64,000 nucleotides of DNA from SHVZ01 sp041906305 (GCA_041906305.1 JAYRJL010000004.1:248001-312000), one strand, 5' to 3'; shown: positions 38,077-46,470, counted from the stretch's first letter. Numbers and translations: made by a program. The notes: generated by a model not told the origin, from the letters alone.

Positions 38077-38994
38077 ATGGACCGCATCGAGGCCATGGGC
38101 TTGTTCGTCGCGATCGCGGATGCCGGCAGCCTCGCCGCTGCCGGCCGCCGGTTGCGCCAGCCGCTGCAGACAGTGAGCCGGAAGCTGCAGGCGCTCGAGG
38201 ATCACCTCGGCGTCCGCCTGCTGACGCGGACGACGCGACGCCTCGTGCTGACAGAAGAAGGGCGCGACTATCTCGACGCCTGCCGGCGCGTGCTCGCCGA
38301 CATCGAGGAGGCCGAGCGCCGCGTCGCCGGCAAGCATGCCGATCCCAAAGGGCAGCTCGCGATCACCGCGCCGGTGGTGTTCGGGCGCCTGCATGTGCTG
38401 CCCGCGGTCACAGAGTTCCTCGGGACATATCCTCAGGTAGCGGCGCGTCTCGTCCTGGTCGATCGCGTGATCGATCTGGTGGAGGAGGGGATCGACGCGG
38501 CGGTGAGGATCGGTCCGCTGCCGGACTCGTCGCTGATCGCGACCCGCCTCGGTGGCCTTCGCCGCGTCGTCTGCGCGAGCCCCGCCTATCTGGAGCGGCA
38601 TGGCGCGCCCGAGACGCTCGCCGATCTGGCCCGACACGACTGCATCACGTTCGCCGGCATCTCCTCGCCGGCGCATTGGAAGTTCGACGGTATCGGGACG
38701 GCCCGGATCCGCTCGCGCCTCGTGGTGACGACGGCGGAAGCCGCGGTCGACGCGGCGGTTGCCGGCCTCGGCGTCACACGGCTGCTCACCTATCAGGTCG
38801 CCGACGCGTTGGCTCTGGGACGGCTCCGCCTGATCCTGGCGTCTTTCGAGACACCGGGCGTCCCGGTCAACCTGGTCTCGGTCGAGGGGCGGCAGGCGCC
38901 GGCGCGCGTCCGCGCCTTTCTCGACTTCGCCGTGCCACGGATCCGCCAGCGGCTCACGGCACTCGGCGAGGCGAACTCCGCGTTCCGAAGCTAG
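38077..38994 (+). CDS. LysR-family transcriptional regulator
   Basis: A 305-residue regulator. The N-terminal winged helix (2-60) includes MGLFVAIADAGSLAAAGRRL and VSRKLQALEDHLGVRLLTRTTRR; the rest is the periplasmic-binding-like effector domain starting near residue 90 with GQLAITAPVVFGRLHVLP. The pattern resembles the CrgA-like group that often controls a divergent oxidoreductase. It overlaps convergently with rnd at a shared CTAG. Confidence 0.93.
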   Translation: MDRIEAMGLFVAIADAGSLAAAGRRLRQPLQTVSRKLQALEDHLGVRLLTRTTRRLVLTEEGRDYLDACRRVLADIEEAERRVAGKHADPKGQLAITAPVVFGRLHVLPAVTEFLGTYPQVAARLVLVDRVIDLVEEGIDAAVRIGPLPDSSLIATRLGGLRRVVCASPAYLERHGAPETLADLARHDCITFAGISSPAHWKFDGIGTARIRSRLVVTTAEAAVDAAVAGLGVTRLLTYQVADALALGRLRLILASFETPGVPVNLVSVEGRQAPARVRAFLDFAVPRIRQRLTALGEANSAFRS

Positions 38995-40160
38995 GAGGCG
39001 GCTGGCGTTCCCTTCGGCAGGTCGATCATTTCGATGCGGCCGTTGCGGCCGGCGAGCGCGAGGCCGCCGGCCTTGAGCTTGAGCGCGGCCTCGCCGAAGA
39101 CCTCGCGTCGCCATCCATGCAGGGCAGGGATGGCGGCGAGGTCGGTCGCGGCCAGCGCTTCGATGTCGGCCGACGACGCGACGAGTTTCTGTGCGACCTC
39201 GAAGTCCTCGCAGCGCAGCTTCAGCAGGACCTTCAGGAGATCGACGAGCGGGATGCGGCCCGGCGGCGGCTCGAAGCGGGTCTCGTCCTCCATCTTCGGC
39301 GGCGTGCGGTGGCGCCCACGCTCGACCGCGGCCATGACCTCGCCGCCGAGCTTCCCTTCGGCGAAGCCCTGCGGCACGAGGCGCACACGCGAGAGCTCGG
39401 CCAGCGTCTTAGGGCCCTGATGCGCGATGTCGAGCAGCGCCTCGTCCTTCAGGATGCGCTGGCGCGGCACGTCGCGGCGCTGGGCCTCGAGCTCGCGCCA
39501 GGCGGCGAGCTCGGCCAGGAGAGCCAGCACCTTCGGCTTCGCGGTCTTGGGCTTGAGCCGGCGCCAGGCGTCGTCGGGGTTGGGCTGATACGTCGAGATG
39601 TTGGTCAGCAGCGCCCATTCCTCGGCGAGCCAGTCGCGCCGCCCGGTCGCCTCCAGCCGCTTCTCCATCTTCTCGTAGATCGTGCAGAGCGGCACGACGT
39701 CGGCGAGCGCGTAGGTGAGCTGGCGGTCGGTCAGCGGCCGGTGGCTCCAGTCGGAGAAGCGCGAGGACTTGTCGAGGCGCTGGCCGGTGAGCTTGGCCAC
39801 CAGCGTCTCGTAGCTGACCGAGTCGCCGAAGCCGCAGACCATCGCCGCGACCTGCGTGTCGAACAGCGGGGCGGGCACCTGTCCCGTCTTGTGAACGAAG
39901 ATCTCGATGTCCTGGCGGGCGGCGTGGAAGACCTTGAGCACCTTCGGGTTCGCCAGCAGCTCGTAGAGCGGGTCGAGCGAGATCCCCTCGGCCATCGGGT
40001 CGATCGCGACGGCCTCGTCATGCGAAGCGACCTGGACCAGGCACAGGATCGGGTAGTAGGTGCGCTCGCGAAGGAACTCGGTGTCGATCGCGATATAGGG
40101 GTGGGTCGCGAGCCGCTGGCAGAGGGCGGCCAGCGCGTCGGTCGTGGTGATAGGCTGCAT
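38991..40160 (-). CDS. rnd: Ribonuclease D
   Basis: RNase D trims tRNA 3' ends. The 389-residue protein has the DEDD exonuclease domain starting YIAIDTEFLRERTYYP (Asp26, Glu28), then VFHAARQDIEIF and LTYALADVVPL with the later acidic ligands, and HRDC-type helical repeats in the C-terminal half. I chose the ATG at 40160 giving MQPITTTDAL; a longer open frame of 39 codons lacks family similarity. Confidence 0.94.
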   Translation of the reverse strand: MQPITTTDALAALCQRLATHPYIAIDTEFLRERTYYPILCLVQVASHDEAVAIDPMAEGISLDPLYELLANPKVLKVFHAARQDIEIFVHKTGQVPAPLFDTQVAAMVCGFGDSVSYETLVAKLTGQRLDKSSRFSDWSHRPLTDRQLTYALADVVPLCTIYEKMEKRLEATGRRDWLAEEWALLTNISTYQPNPDDAWRRLKPKTAKPKVLALLAELAAWRELEAQRRDVPRQRILKDEALLDIAHQGPKTLAELSRVRLVPQGFAEGKLGGEVMAAVERGRHRTPPKMEDETRFEPPPGRIPLVDLLKVLLKLRCEDFEVAQKLVASSADIEALAATDLAAIPALHGWRREVFGEAALKLKAGGLALAGRNGRIEMIDLPKGTPAAS

Positions 40161-40224
40161 CTCGCCGCTCACTATAGGCGATGTACGCCAATGTCGAGCC
40201 CCGGCACCGCCGGGTTCGGCGAAT

Positions 40225-40764
40225 TCAGGTCCCGAAGCGCTGCAGGAGCCGGTCGACCAGCCGGAAGGTATCGCCATCCTCGGGCCGCAGCCGGCGGTCG
40301 ATCAGGAGCATCGCCAGTCCATGGATGTAGGCCCAGGCGGCCGAGGCCGAGTCTGCGTCGCCTCCGAGTGCCTGGCGCAGGAAGCCGAAAGCCGCCTGGG
40401 AGGCCCCGTCGAGGTCGGGATGTGCCGCGAAGCTTTCGATCGTGCCGCAGAACATCAGCCGGTAGAGGTGGGGGTGGGCGAGCGCGAAGCCGACATAGGC
40501 ACGGCCAACCGTTCGGGACTCGCCCCCCGACGCTTCGGCCGCGCGGATGCAGACGTCCCGAAGCAGCGAGAAGCCGCCGGTCGCGATCGCGGCCAGCAGA
40601 GACTCCTTGTCCGGAAAGTGCGCGTAAGGCGCCCCCGGGGACACCCCGATCTCACGGGCGAGCGCCCGCAGCGAAAGCGCGGCCGGACCGCGCTCCTCGA
40701 GCTGCTGAGTCGCGGCGTAGAGAAGGACATGGCGGAGGTCGCCATGGTGATAGGTGTCCGGCAC
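40225..40764 (-). CDS. TetR/AcrR-family repressor
   Basis: A 179-residue regulator with an N-terminal helix-turn-helix (residues 10-55, LSLRALAREIGVSPGAPYAHFPDKESLLAAIA) and a helical ligand domain with the TetR_C-type GRAYVGFALAHPHLYRLMF segment. It controls an unknown target; no efflux or metabolic gene is divergently paired. A perfect palindrome lies 9 nt before its start, so it is likely autoregulated. Confidence 0.93.
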   Translation of the reverse strand: MPDTYHHGDLRHVLLYAATQQLEERGPAALSLRALAREIGVSPGAPYAHFPDKESLLAAIATGGFSLLRDVCIRAAEASGGESRTVGRAYVGFALAHPHLYRLMFCGTIESFAAHPDLDGASQAAFGFLRQALGGDADSASAAWAYIHGLAMLLIDRRLRPEDGDTFRLVDRLLQRFGT

Positions 40765-40772
40765 GAGGTCAG

Positions 40773-40815
40773 TCTAATCAATGATTAGATAGAGTCAATT
40801 AATCAGTGATCAGAT
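40773..40815. promoter_or_regulatory. TetR-type operator with a second degenerate copy
   Basis: TCTAATCA-A-TGATTAGA (40773-40789) is a perfect 8+8 palindrome. A weaker copy, TTAATCA-G-TGATCAG, follows at about 40799-40813, and ATTAGA reappears just after it. The sites lie directly upstream of the TetR gene, whose product is the natural candidate to bind. Confidence 0.7.
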
Positions 40816-41154
40816 TAGATTGGCGGCCCGCTGCGGCTCGCAGGTGAAGTCGACTATCGCCGATGGAAAATATCATCTTAAATGAGCAAAATTGCATGCA
40901 TCATGCTGAAAAAATTAAATAATATGATTTCAAGAAGTGGAGATCGTGGTTTCACAGAAAAGAGGAGCGATTCCCCGCTTTGCCGGCATGGTCGCACTTT
41001 CAGTGGTTCACAGGCGCGCAAAAACAGGCCGCGCCAAACCCCGTAGGACGAAACGCGTTCCGGAGATCTCCATAGATTTCAAAGGAACTGTTGCCAGATC
41101 GCCACAATCCTCCTATTTTGTTCCCACTCGATTCGTCGACCCAGGGGGACCCCG
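40816..41154. other. Non-coding gap, AT-rich in part
   Basis: No supported gene lies in this stretch. Bases about 40860-40935 are clearly AT-rich (runs such as AAAAAATTAAATAATATGATTT) against a GC-rich background, as expected for a promoter region serving the SPOR lipoprotein gene, or for a foreign remnant. A short open frame begins at 40937 but has no ribosome site and an atypical composition. Confidence 0.5.
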
Positions 41155-42018
41155 ATGCGCAGGTTCGTGCCGTTGATGGCCGTAACGCTGCTGGGCGGTT
41201 GCGGCGCAATCCCGCCGGCTCTCGGGTTGATGTCTTACGCCGCCGACGGCGTCTCCTTCCTGGCCAGCGGCAGGACCCTGTCGGATCACGCGCTTTCAGC
41301 CGTCGCCGACCAGGACTGCAAGCTTTTCCGCATGGCCCAGAACCTCGAGGTCTGCACGGACTGGGGGACGGAACCCAAGATCGCCGCTGCGCGGCCGATG
41401 CGTTTCGCCTCCGACCGGGACGATCCGGAGAGCTGGGGCGACGATACGGGTGCCGTCCAGGTCGCGCTCGGGCCGGTGCCGAAGCCGGCCGAAGCCGGCG
41501 AGCCCATGGCGCTGCCGGCGCACCTTGCCGATGTCGCCAAGGCCCTGCCGGGCGTCGCCAAGGCGGAAACCGCGCCGGTCCTCGCGACCGCTCTGATCGC
41601 ACCGGCCGCGCCGCCGGCTCCGCCGGCCGTGGCCGCGGTGCCGCAGCCGAGCAGGCTGGTGATGACCGCCCTCGTTCCGTCCGCGCCGGTCGCTGCGCTG
41701 CCGTCGCCGAAGACCGATGTCTCAGCCGTGGTCCGCGCCGACGACGCCCAGGCCCGTCGCGATGCCGTCCGCGCCGCCTATGAGGGCCGCTACCTCATGG
41801 TCCTCGGCAGCTTCAAGGGACCGGAGATGGCCGGTCGCTTGGCGAAGCTTCACGCTGGCGCCAAGGTCGTGAAGGTCGACGTGCATGGCGAGGCCTACTA
41901 CCGGGTGGTGATCGAGCCGGAGAAGGGCGCCAGGTTCGCCTCCAAGATGAGCGACAAGCCGTGGCTGATGCCGGCTGCGGGCGTCCAGCTCGCCAGCCTT
42001 CAGGGAACGCTGCGCTAG
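41155..42018 (+). CDS. SPOR-domain lipoprotein
   Basis: A 287-residue lipoprotein: signal with LLGGC (Cys16), a small cysteine-containing region (SAVADQDCKLFRMAQNLEVC, about 47-66), a long Ala/Pro-rich linker (130-200), and a C-terminal SPOR-like domain from RYLMVLGSFKGPEMAGRLAK. SPOR domains bind denuded glycan strands at division sites, so an outer-membrane protein involved in cell-wall remodelling is likely. The DxDCxxxR region recurs in alphaproteobacterial proteins of unknown role. Confidence 0.82.
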   Translation: MRRFVPLMAVTLLGGCGAIPPALGLMSYAADGVSFLASGRTLSDHALSAVADQDCKLFRMAQNLEVCTDWGTEPKIAAARPMRFASDRDDPESWGDDTGAVQVALGPVPKPAEAGEPMALPAHLADVAKALPGVAKAETAPVLATALIAPAAPPAPPAVAAVPQPSRLVMTALVPSAPVAALPSPKTDVSAVVRADDAQARRDAVRAAYEGRYLMVLGSFKGPEMAGRLAKLHAGAKVVKVDVHGEAYYRVVIEPEKGARFASKMSDKPWLMPAAGVQLASLQGTLR

Positions 42019-42076
42019 TCAGCCTGCTGCGTATTTACAGATCGACGCTCGGACCGTTGCAGGCCGCGACGCCGGC

Positions 42077-42859
42077 ATGATCCCGGTCGTCATTCCTTTC
42101 TTCCGCCATCGCGACAAGCTCGATCGATGCCTGGCCCATCTGGCGCGCCAGTCGCGGCCCGTCGAGCCGGTGGTCGTCGACAACAACGAGACGAACCGAT
42201 ACTTCACCGTCGCCGTGAACGAGGGGCTGAAGCGCAGCCTCGCGTCGCCGAGCCCGTACTACATGTTCATGAACCAGGACATGTACCTGGCCCCGGACGC
42301 AGTCGAACGCCTGGCCCAGTTCATGGAGGCGACCCCCCGCTGCGGCATCGCGAGTCCACTCCAGCTCTCGACCTCGCAACCCGGGCATGTGGATTTCGCC
42401 GGCGCCACCGAGGCCTTTCCGCTGGGGTTTTATCTGAACGGTCCTCGCGAGAGCTTCCGCGAAGATCGAGAGGTGCACTGGGCGGGCGGCGGCTGCCTGA
42501 TGCTGCGCGCCGAGATGGTGCGCGAAATCGGGCTGCTGGACCCGAACATGCGCTTCTTCGCCTCGGATGCCGACTACTGCTTCACCGCCCGTGCGCGGGG
42601 ATGGTCGGTTTGGGTGGTCGCTTCCGCCGTGGGCCACCACGACGAGGGCTCGTCGAAGGCGGTGCAGCCGGACCTCGCGCTAGAGCGCGTCAAGGTCGAC
42701 GACATCCTGCACTTCGCTTCCAAGTGGCTGACCGGCGGGCTCTACCGCCATCTCGCCTTCGAGGGGCCGAAGCTCGACGCGTCGCGCGTCCAGACGATCG
42801 TCGCGCACTTCGAGAGCGTGCGCGAACAGCTTGCGCGCGGCGTCATTCCTCCGTCGTAA
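42077..42859 (+). CDS. Glycosyltransferase family 2 protein
   Basis: A 260-residue GT-A fold enzyme. The start MIPVVIPFFRHRDKLDRCL leads directly into the first strand, VVVDNNETN gives the nucleotide-binding loop, MNQDMYLAPDA replaces the usual DDD/DxD, and WAGGGCLMLRAEMVREIGLLD is the acceptor region. The metal motif variant QDM is unusual, so donor specificity is open. No signal or membrane anchor is seen. It ends 3 nt from the convergent DUF6165 gene. Confidence 0.87.
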   Translation: MIPVVIPFFRHRDKLDRCLAHLARQSRPVEPVVVDNNETNRYFTVAVNEGLKRSLASPSPYYMFMNQDMYLAPDAVERLAQFMEATPRCGIASPLQLSTSQPGHVDFAGATEAFPLGFYLNGPRESFREDREVHWAGGGCLMLRAEMVREIGLLDPNMRFFASDADYCFTARARGWSVWVVASAVGHHDEGSSKAVQPDLALERVKVDDILHFASKWLTGGLYRHLAFEGPKLDASRVQTIVAHFESVREQLARGVIPPS

Positions 42860-42862
42860 GCC

Positions 42863-43249
42863 TCAGTCGTAGGATTTGTAGAGCTTTTCCTCGACCAGCT
42901 CCGAGCCCATCGCCTCGTTGAGGCGACGCTTCACCGCCGCACGCCGGTCGTTGGTCTTGTAGACCGACCGCGCGAGCTCGACGAAGCGGGCGCCGAAGTC
43001 CTTGTCGCGCTCGCAGTCGCGGATATCGTCCTCGACCTGCCAGAGGATCAAGTTGATCGCCTTGAGCTCGGCGGCGCCTGCCTGCCAGGGCTTGCCGGCG
43101 CCGAGGCGGTCGCGCACGGCGGCGAGCGCATCGTGCTCGCGTTTCACGTTGTCCCGCTGGGCGCCAGGCCCGAGCTTCTCGAGCTTGATCTCGAGAATGG
43201 TGATCTTGTCGATCAGCTCGCCCCAGGAGACGGGCGCGGTCACTTGCAT
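42863..43249 (-). CDS. DUF6165 family protein
   Basis: A 128-residue helical protein starting MQVTAPVSWGELIDKITILE, the hallmark of DUF6165, with KEH and WQVEDDIRDCE segments after it. The function is unknown; in other genomes the family appears near glycosyltransferases and surface-polysaccharide genes, and here too a glycosyltransferase is the immediate neighbour. GAGGAGGATCCAG before the ATG at 43249 fixes the start; the longer frame is not supported. Confidence 0.85.
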   Translation of the reverse strand: MQVTAPVSWGELIDKITILEIKLEKLGPGAQRDNVKREHDALAAVRDRLGAGKPWQAGAAELKAINLILWQVEDDIRDCERDKDFGARFVELARSVYKTNDRRAAVKRRLNEAMGSELVEEKLYKSYD

Positions 43250-43261
43250 CTGGATCCTCCT

Positions 43262-43327
43262 CGCCCTCTCGTGCGCGAGGGCGCCGCTTCCTAGCACGAC
43301 GAGGCGGGAAGGCCGAGGCTCGTCGTG
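43262..43327. other. Two stem-loops between the diguanylate cyclase and DUF6165 genes
   Basis: CGCCCTC/GAGGGCG (43262-43268 with 43277-43283) and CACGACGAG/CTCGTCGTG (43295-43303 with 43319-43327) are both perfect stems. They sit downstream of the diguanylate cyclase on the minus strand and may end or trim its message. No U-run follows either. Confidence 0.5.
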
Positions 43328-43336
43328 AGGCGGAGG

Positions 43337-44059
43337 CTAGTTGACCAGCTTGAGGGTGCGGGCGCCGCCGCGGGCGCGCTTCTTCTCGTACATGGTCTGG
43401 TCGGCGCGGGCGACCACCGTATCGGCATCGTCGCCGGGAGCGTAGGCGGCGAGGCCGACGGAGCCGCGGATCTTGAGCTGGCGGCCGCCCCAGCGGGCGG
43501 CGAGCTTGTTGAGCTGGCGGTCGAGCTCGGCGGCGCGGGCAATGCCGATGTCGGATCCGGCCTGCGGCATCAGCACGGCGAACTCGTCGCCGCCCATGCG
43601 GGCAACCGTGTCGCCAGGACGGACATGGCTGTCGAGCCAGCGGGCGACGGTCTGCAGCACGAAGTCGCCGGCGGCATGGCCATGGGTGTCGTTAATCGCC
43701 TTGAAGCCGTCGAGGTCGATCAGCAGCACGACGCCGCCCTTCTTGGTTCGGGCGGATTCAGCGAGCGCGCGTTCGAGCTCGCCCTGGAAGCCACGGCGGT
43801 TGCGCACCTGGGTCAGCTCGTCGGTGACCGACAGGCTTTCGAGATAGGCGATCCGCTGGCTCTGCACCTCGAGACGCCGCTCGGCCTCGGCGACGGCGGC
43901 GAGCGCCAGGTCGATGACGCGGGGATCGATCTGGCCGAGCACGAGGCCGCTGGCCTCGGCCATCAGGGCGAAGCGCTCGGCGAGGTGGGGGCGACCCGGG
44001 TCGGCGACGGCGGAGGGGGCGATCGCGAGGGCCGGAATGGAAGGGCGGATGCGTGACAT
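43337..44059 (-). CDS. Diguanylate cyclase (GGDEF)
   Basis: A 240-residue soluble protein that should make cyclic di-GMP. A short N-terminal helical part leads by a coiled stretch (AEAERRLEVQSQRIAYLESL) into the GGDEF domain: DELTQVRNRRGFQ, LLIDLDGFKAINDTHGHAAGD and ARMGGDEFAVLMP, all intact. The residues before the active site (SHVRPGDTVARMGGDEF) give RPGD, a plausible RxxD product-inhibition site. I start at MSRIRPSIP; the longer frame adds 47 unlikely residues. Confidence 0.93.
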   Translation of the reverse strand: MSRIRPSIPALAIAPSAVADPGRPHLAERFALMAEASGLVLGQIDPRVIDLALAAVAEAERRLEVQSQRIAYLESLSVTDELTQVRNRRGFQGELERALAESARTKKGGVVLLIDLDGFKAINDTHGHAAGDFVLQTVARWLDSHVRPGDTVARMGGDEFAVLMPQAGSDIGIARAAELDRQLNKLAARWGGRQLKIRGSVGLAAYAPGDDADTVVARADQTMYEKKRARGGARTLKLVN

Positions 44060-44240
44060 GGTGCCGGTGACAAAGCAGCCGCCGTGCCAGCCAAATAGGC
44101 AGATAAACCGTTGATTTGCCGGACGGCCCCTGTGTCGCTGGCGAGACAGGTCGGCAGAATTTTCCTGCACCTCCGGGCATCGTCTGCCGCCGGTCGACAC
44201 CCTATGTCATAGTCGCGGCGAGTGCGGCGGAGGGAGCGTG

Positions 44241-45044
44241 ATGTCAGCGGTGCGGGTCTGGTGCGGGCAGGGGACGGCAGGCGTCCTGGCTGGGGCGTTG
44301 CTGTTTTCGTCATCCGCCTTTGCGGTCGAGGTAGCTCCCCACCGCGCCATCTACGACCTCTCCCTCGCCCATGCGAAGTCGTCGAGCGGGATCGTCGACG
44401 CGAAGGGCTCGATGCTGGTCGAGTGGGCCGACAGCTGCGACGGCTGGACCATCGATCAGCGCTACCGGCTGACCGTGACCAGCGACGAATCCGAGAACTC
44501 GCAGGTCGTCGTCAGCTTCTCTACCTGGGAGGCGAAGGACGGCCTCTCCTATCGCTTCTTCATGCGCAAGATGCGCGACGGCGACGTCGCGGAGGAGATG
44601 CGCGGGCGCGCCAAGCTGGAGGGGAAGGGCGAGGGCGGCACGGCTGAGTTCACCCAGCCTGAAACCACGACGGTCGAGCTGCCGCGCGGCACCATGTTCC
44701 CGACCGACCACACGCTGCTGCTGATCGAGTCCGCGAACGGCAACGAGCGCTTCGTCACCCGCAAGGTCTTCGACGGCGGCGAGACCGAGGGGCCGAGCGA
44801 CGTCACGGCCGCGATCGGTCAGGCGGTGGATCCGGTCGACACCAAGGCGCCTCTGCTCAACCGTCGCGGCTGGCCGATGCGGCTCGCCTTCTATGCGCCC
44901 GACGCCGCTGGATCCGAGCCCGACTACGAGGTCGGCATGAAGCTGCTCGAGAACGGCGTCGCCGAGGGCATGACCCTTGACTACGGCGACATGGTCGTCC
45001 GGGCCAAGCTGCGCGAGATCGAGGCGCTCAAGCCGAACTGCTGA
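44241..45044 (+). CDS. eipB: DUF1849 / EipB-like periplasmic protein
   Basis: A 267-residue exported protein resembling EipB, a beta-spiral periplasmic protein needed for envelope integrity in Brucella. A signal peptide (VLAGALLFSSSAFAVE) is followed by PHRAIYDLSLAHAKSSSGI, the family start. Only two cysteines lie in the mature part, Cys66 (ADSCDGW) and the final residue Cys267, matching the pair that forms the EipB disulfide. GGAGGGAGC precedes the ATG at 44241; a GTG sits one codon before. Confidence 0.88.
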   Translation: MSAVRVWCGQGTAGVLAGALLFSSSAFAVEVAPHRAIYDLSLAHAKSSSGIVDAKGSMLVEWADSCDGWTIDQRYRLTVTSDESENSQVVVSFSTWEAKDGLSYRFFMRKMRDGDVAEEMRGRAKLEGKGEGGTAEFTQPETTTVELPRGTMFPTDHTLLLIESANGNERFVTRKVFDGGETEGPSDVTAAIGQAVDPVDTKAPLLNRRGWPMRLAFYAPDAAGSEPDYEVGMKLLENGVAEGMTLDYGDMVVRAKLREIEALKPNC

Positions 45045-45092
45045 GCGCGCCGATGCTCGGCGCTTCGACTTGGCGCCTGGAGGCCCGCCCTG

Positions 45093-46070
45093 TCATGGCC
45101 AAACCGGCGCGCCCTCCAGTCCCGCGGTTTCCGGAAGGCCGCAGATCAGGTTCGCATTCTGCACCGCCTGGCCGGCGGCGCCCTTGCCCAGATTGTCGAC
45201 CACGCCCATCGCGATCACCAGGTTGCGGTCCGGATCGGCCGCATAGCTGACGAATGCGAGGTTCGAGCCGGTCGCCCATTTGGTCTGCGGTGGCTTGTCG
45301 GTCACGCGGATGAACGCCCGCCCGGCATAGAAGCGCCGCGCCGCGTCCAGGCACTGGTCCGTGGTGGCGCGGCCGCGGCAGTAGATGGTGGCGAGAACGC
45401 CGCGCGTCATCGGCACCAGGTGCGGCGTGAACACCAGCCCGGCAGCGCTGCCGCCGCTCAAGCGCTCGATCGTCTTGGCAATCTCGGGCATGTGGACGTG
45501 CTTGAGCAGACCGTAGGGCAGCAGGTTCTCGTTGGTTTCGGCGTAGCCGAACCGGCTGTCGGCACCGCCCCGGCCGGCGCCGGAGACCCCGGTCTTGGCG
45601 TCGATCACGATGTTGCCGGGCTCGATCAGATTGCCGGCCAGCAGCGGCGCCAGCGCGTTCAGCGCCGCCGCGGGGTAGCAGCCGGGGTTGGCGATGCGGG
45701 TCCGACCCGCGATCTCCGTCGGCCAGACGTCGGCCAGGCCGTACGCCCACCCGTCGACGTAGCGGTGGTCGCCGCCGATGTCGACGATCTTCACGTCCTT
45801 GGGCACGCGCGCGAGCGCCTCGGCGGAGGCACCCGTGGGCAGCGACGCGAACAGCACATCGAGCTTCGGCAGGGTCGCAGGGTCCCACTTCTCGATCATC
45901 AAACCGGCCAGCTTTGCGGGCACGCCGGGGAAGCGGTCCGCCAGCTGGCTGCCGGCGCTGCCTTCGCCTGCGGCGTAGACCAGCTCGAAAGAAGGATGGC
46001 TCGCGACCAGGCGCATCGCCTCGCCGCCACCAAAACCGCTGATTCCGACGATGCCGATGCGAATGCTCAT
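45093..46070 (-). CDS. argC: N-acetyl-gamma-glutamyl-phosphate reductase
   Basis: ArgC makes N-acetylglutamate semialdehyde in arginine synthesis. The 325-residue protein has the Rossmann start IGIVGISGFGGGEAMRL, the nucleophile Cys131 in IANPGCYPAAA, and the His in VFTPHLVPMTRGVLAT. Length suits the short ArgC class. No other arg gene is adjacent. It is preceded by a long leader containing a strong terminator-like hairpin (46110-46134). Confidence 0.94.
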   Translation of the reverse strand: MSIRIGIVGISGFGGGEAMRLVASHPSFELVYAAGEGSAGSQLADRFPGVPAKLAGLMIEKWDPATLPKLDVLFASLPTGASAEALARVPKDVKIVDIGGDHRYVDGWAYGLADVWPTEIAGRTRIANPGCYPAAALNALAPLLAGNLIEPGNIVIDAKTGVSGAGRGGADSRFGYAETNENLLPYGLLKHVHMPEIAKTIERLSGGSAAGLVFTPHLVPMTRGVLATIYCRGRATTDQCLDAARRFYAGRAFIRVTDKPPQTKWATGSNLAFVSYAADPDRNLVIAMGVVDNLGKGAAGQAVQNANLICGLPETAGLEGAPVWP

Positions 46071-46109
46071 GATGATGTCCTCTGGGATCTGTGCAAATAA
46101 GATCTGGGC

Positions 46110-46134
46110 AAAAGAAAACCCCCGGAGCCGGGGG
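46110..46134 (-). terminator. argC: Rho-independent terminator or attenuator upstream of argC
   Basis: On the minus strand CCCCCG/CGGGGG forms a strong stem with a 4-nt loop, directly followed by TTTTCTTTT. It lies about 40-64 nt before the argC ATG, so transcripts entering from upstream would end before argC. A CCCCGG stretch upstream, in the region 46165-46175, could pair with the same right arm as an alternative fold. Confidence 0.65.
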
Positions 46135-46196
46135 CTGCGGGGGTTCAGGAACGCGGGCCGGGGCCGCTCCAGACGATGGGACCTACGGAGAGGCGG

Positions 46197-46274
46197 TCAC
46201 CACGCTGAAGGACGCTGATCGGCGCGCAGCCCGAGGAGCCGCCGCTTGGGGGCGACGACGTCGGCGTCGATCAT
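46197..46274 (-). CDS. Possible leader peptide before argC
   Basis: A 25-codon open frame encodes a short peptide with four arginines (including KRRLLGLR) and ends 62 nt before the terminator hairpin in front of argC. That arrangement is what a transcription attenuator needs, and arginine codons would make sense for an arginine-synthesis gene. However, the ribosome site is weak and the sequence just before resembles a dispersed repeat when translated, so this is tentative. Confidence 0.25.
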   Translation of the reverse strand: MIDADVVAPKRRLLGLRADQRPSAW

Positions 46275-46470
46275 GAAGGTCGTGGTTCCTGCGCATGCCG
46301 GCCAACACTGGCGCTCTCCCCATTGGTCGTCAAGGGGGAGCGGCCACCGGCAGGACGGGCCTCTCATCAGGATAGGCAGTTCGATCCGCCGTCCGGCGCT
46401 TAGGCTTGTCTGCCTGCGGGCCTGATCTAAAGTCCGCGCCTCCCGTCGATTCATCACAAGGACCAGAGAC

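Larger units (their letters stand above)
46071..46470. other. Divergent intergenic region argC / aldo-keto reductase
   Basis: This 400-nt gap holds the hairpin and short frame described for argC plus the upstream region of the aldo/keto reductase. The part 46290-46345 has GC-rich arms resembling fragments of intergenic repeats. I see no other gene in it. Confidence 0.5.

Noticed and set aside
40937..41176. 79-codon plus-strand frame before the SPOR lipoprotein gene
   Set aside because: No ribosome site, no domain, atypical composition, and it overlaps the real lipoprotein start.
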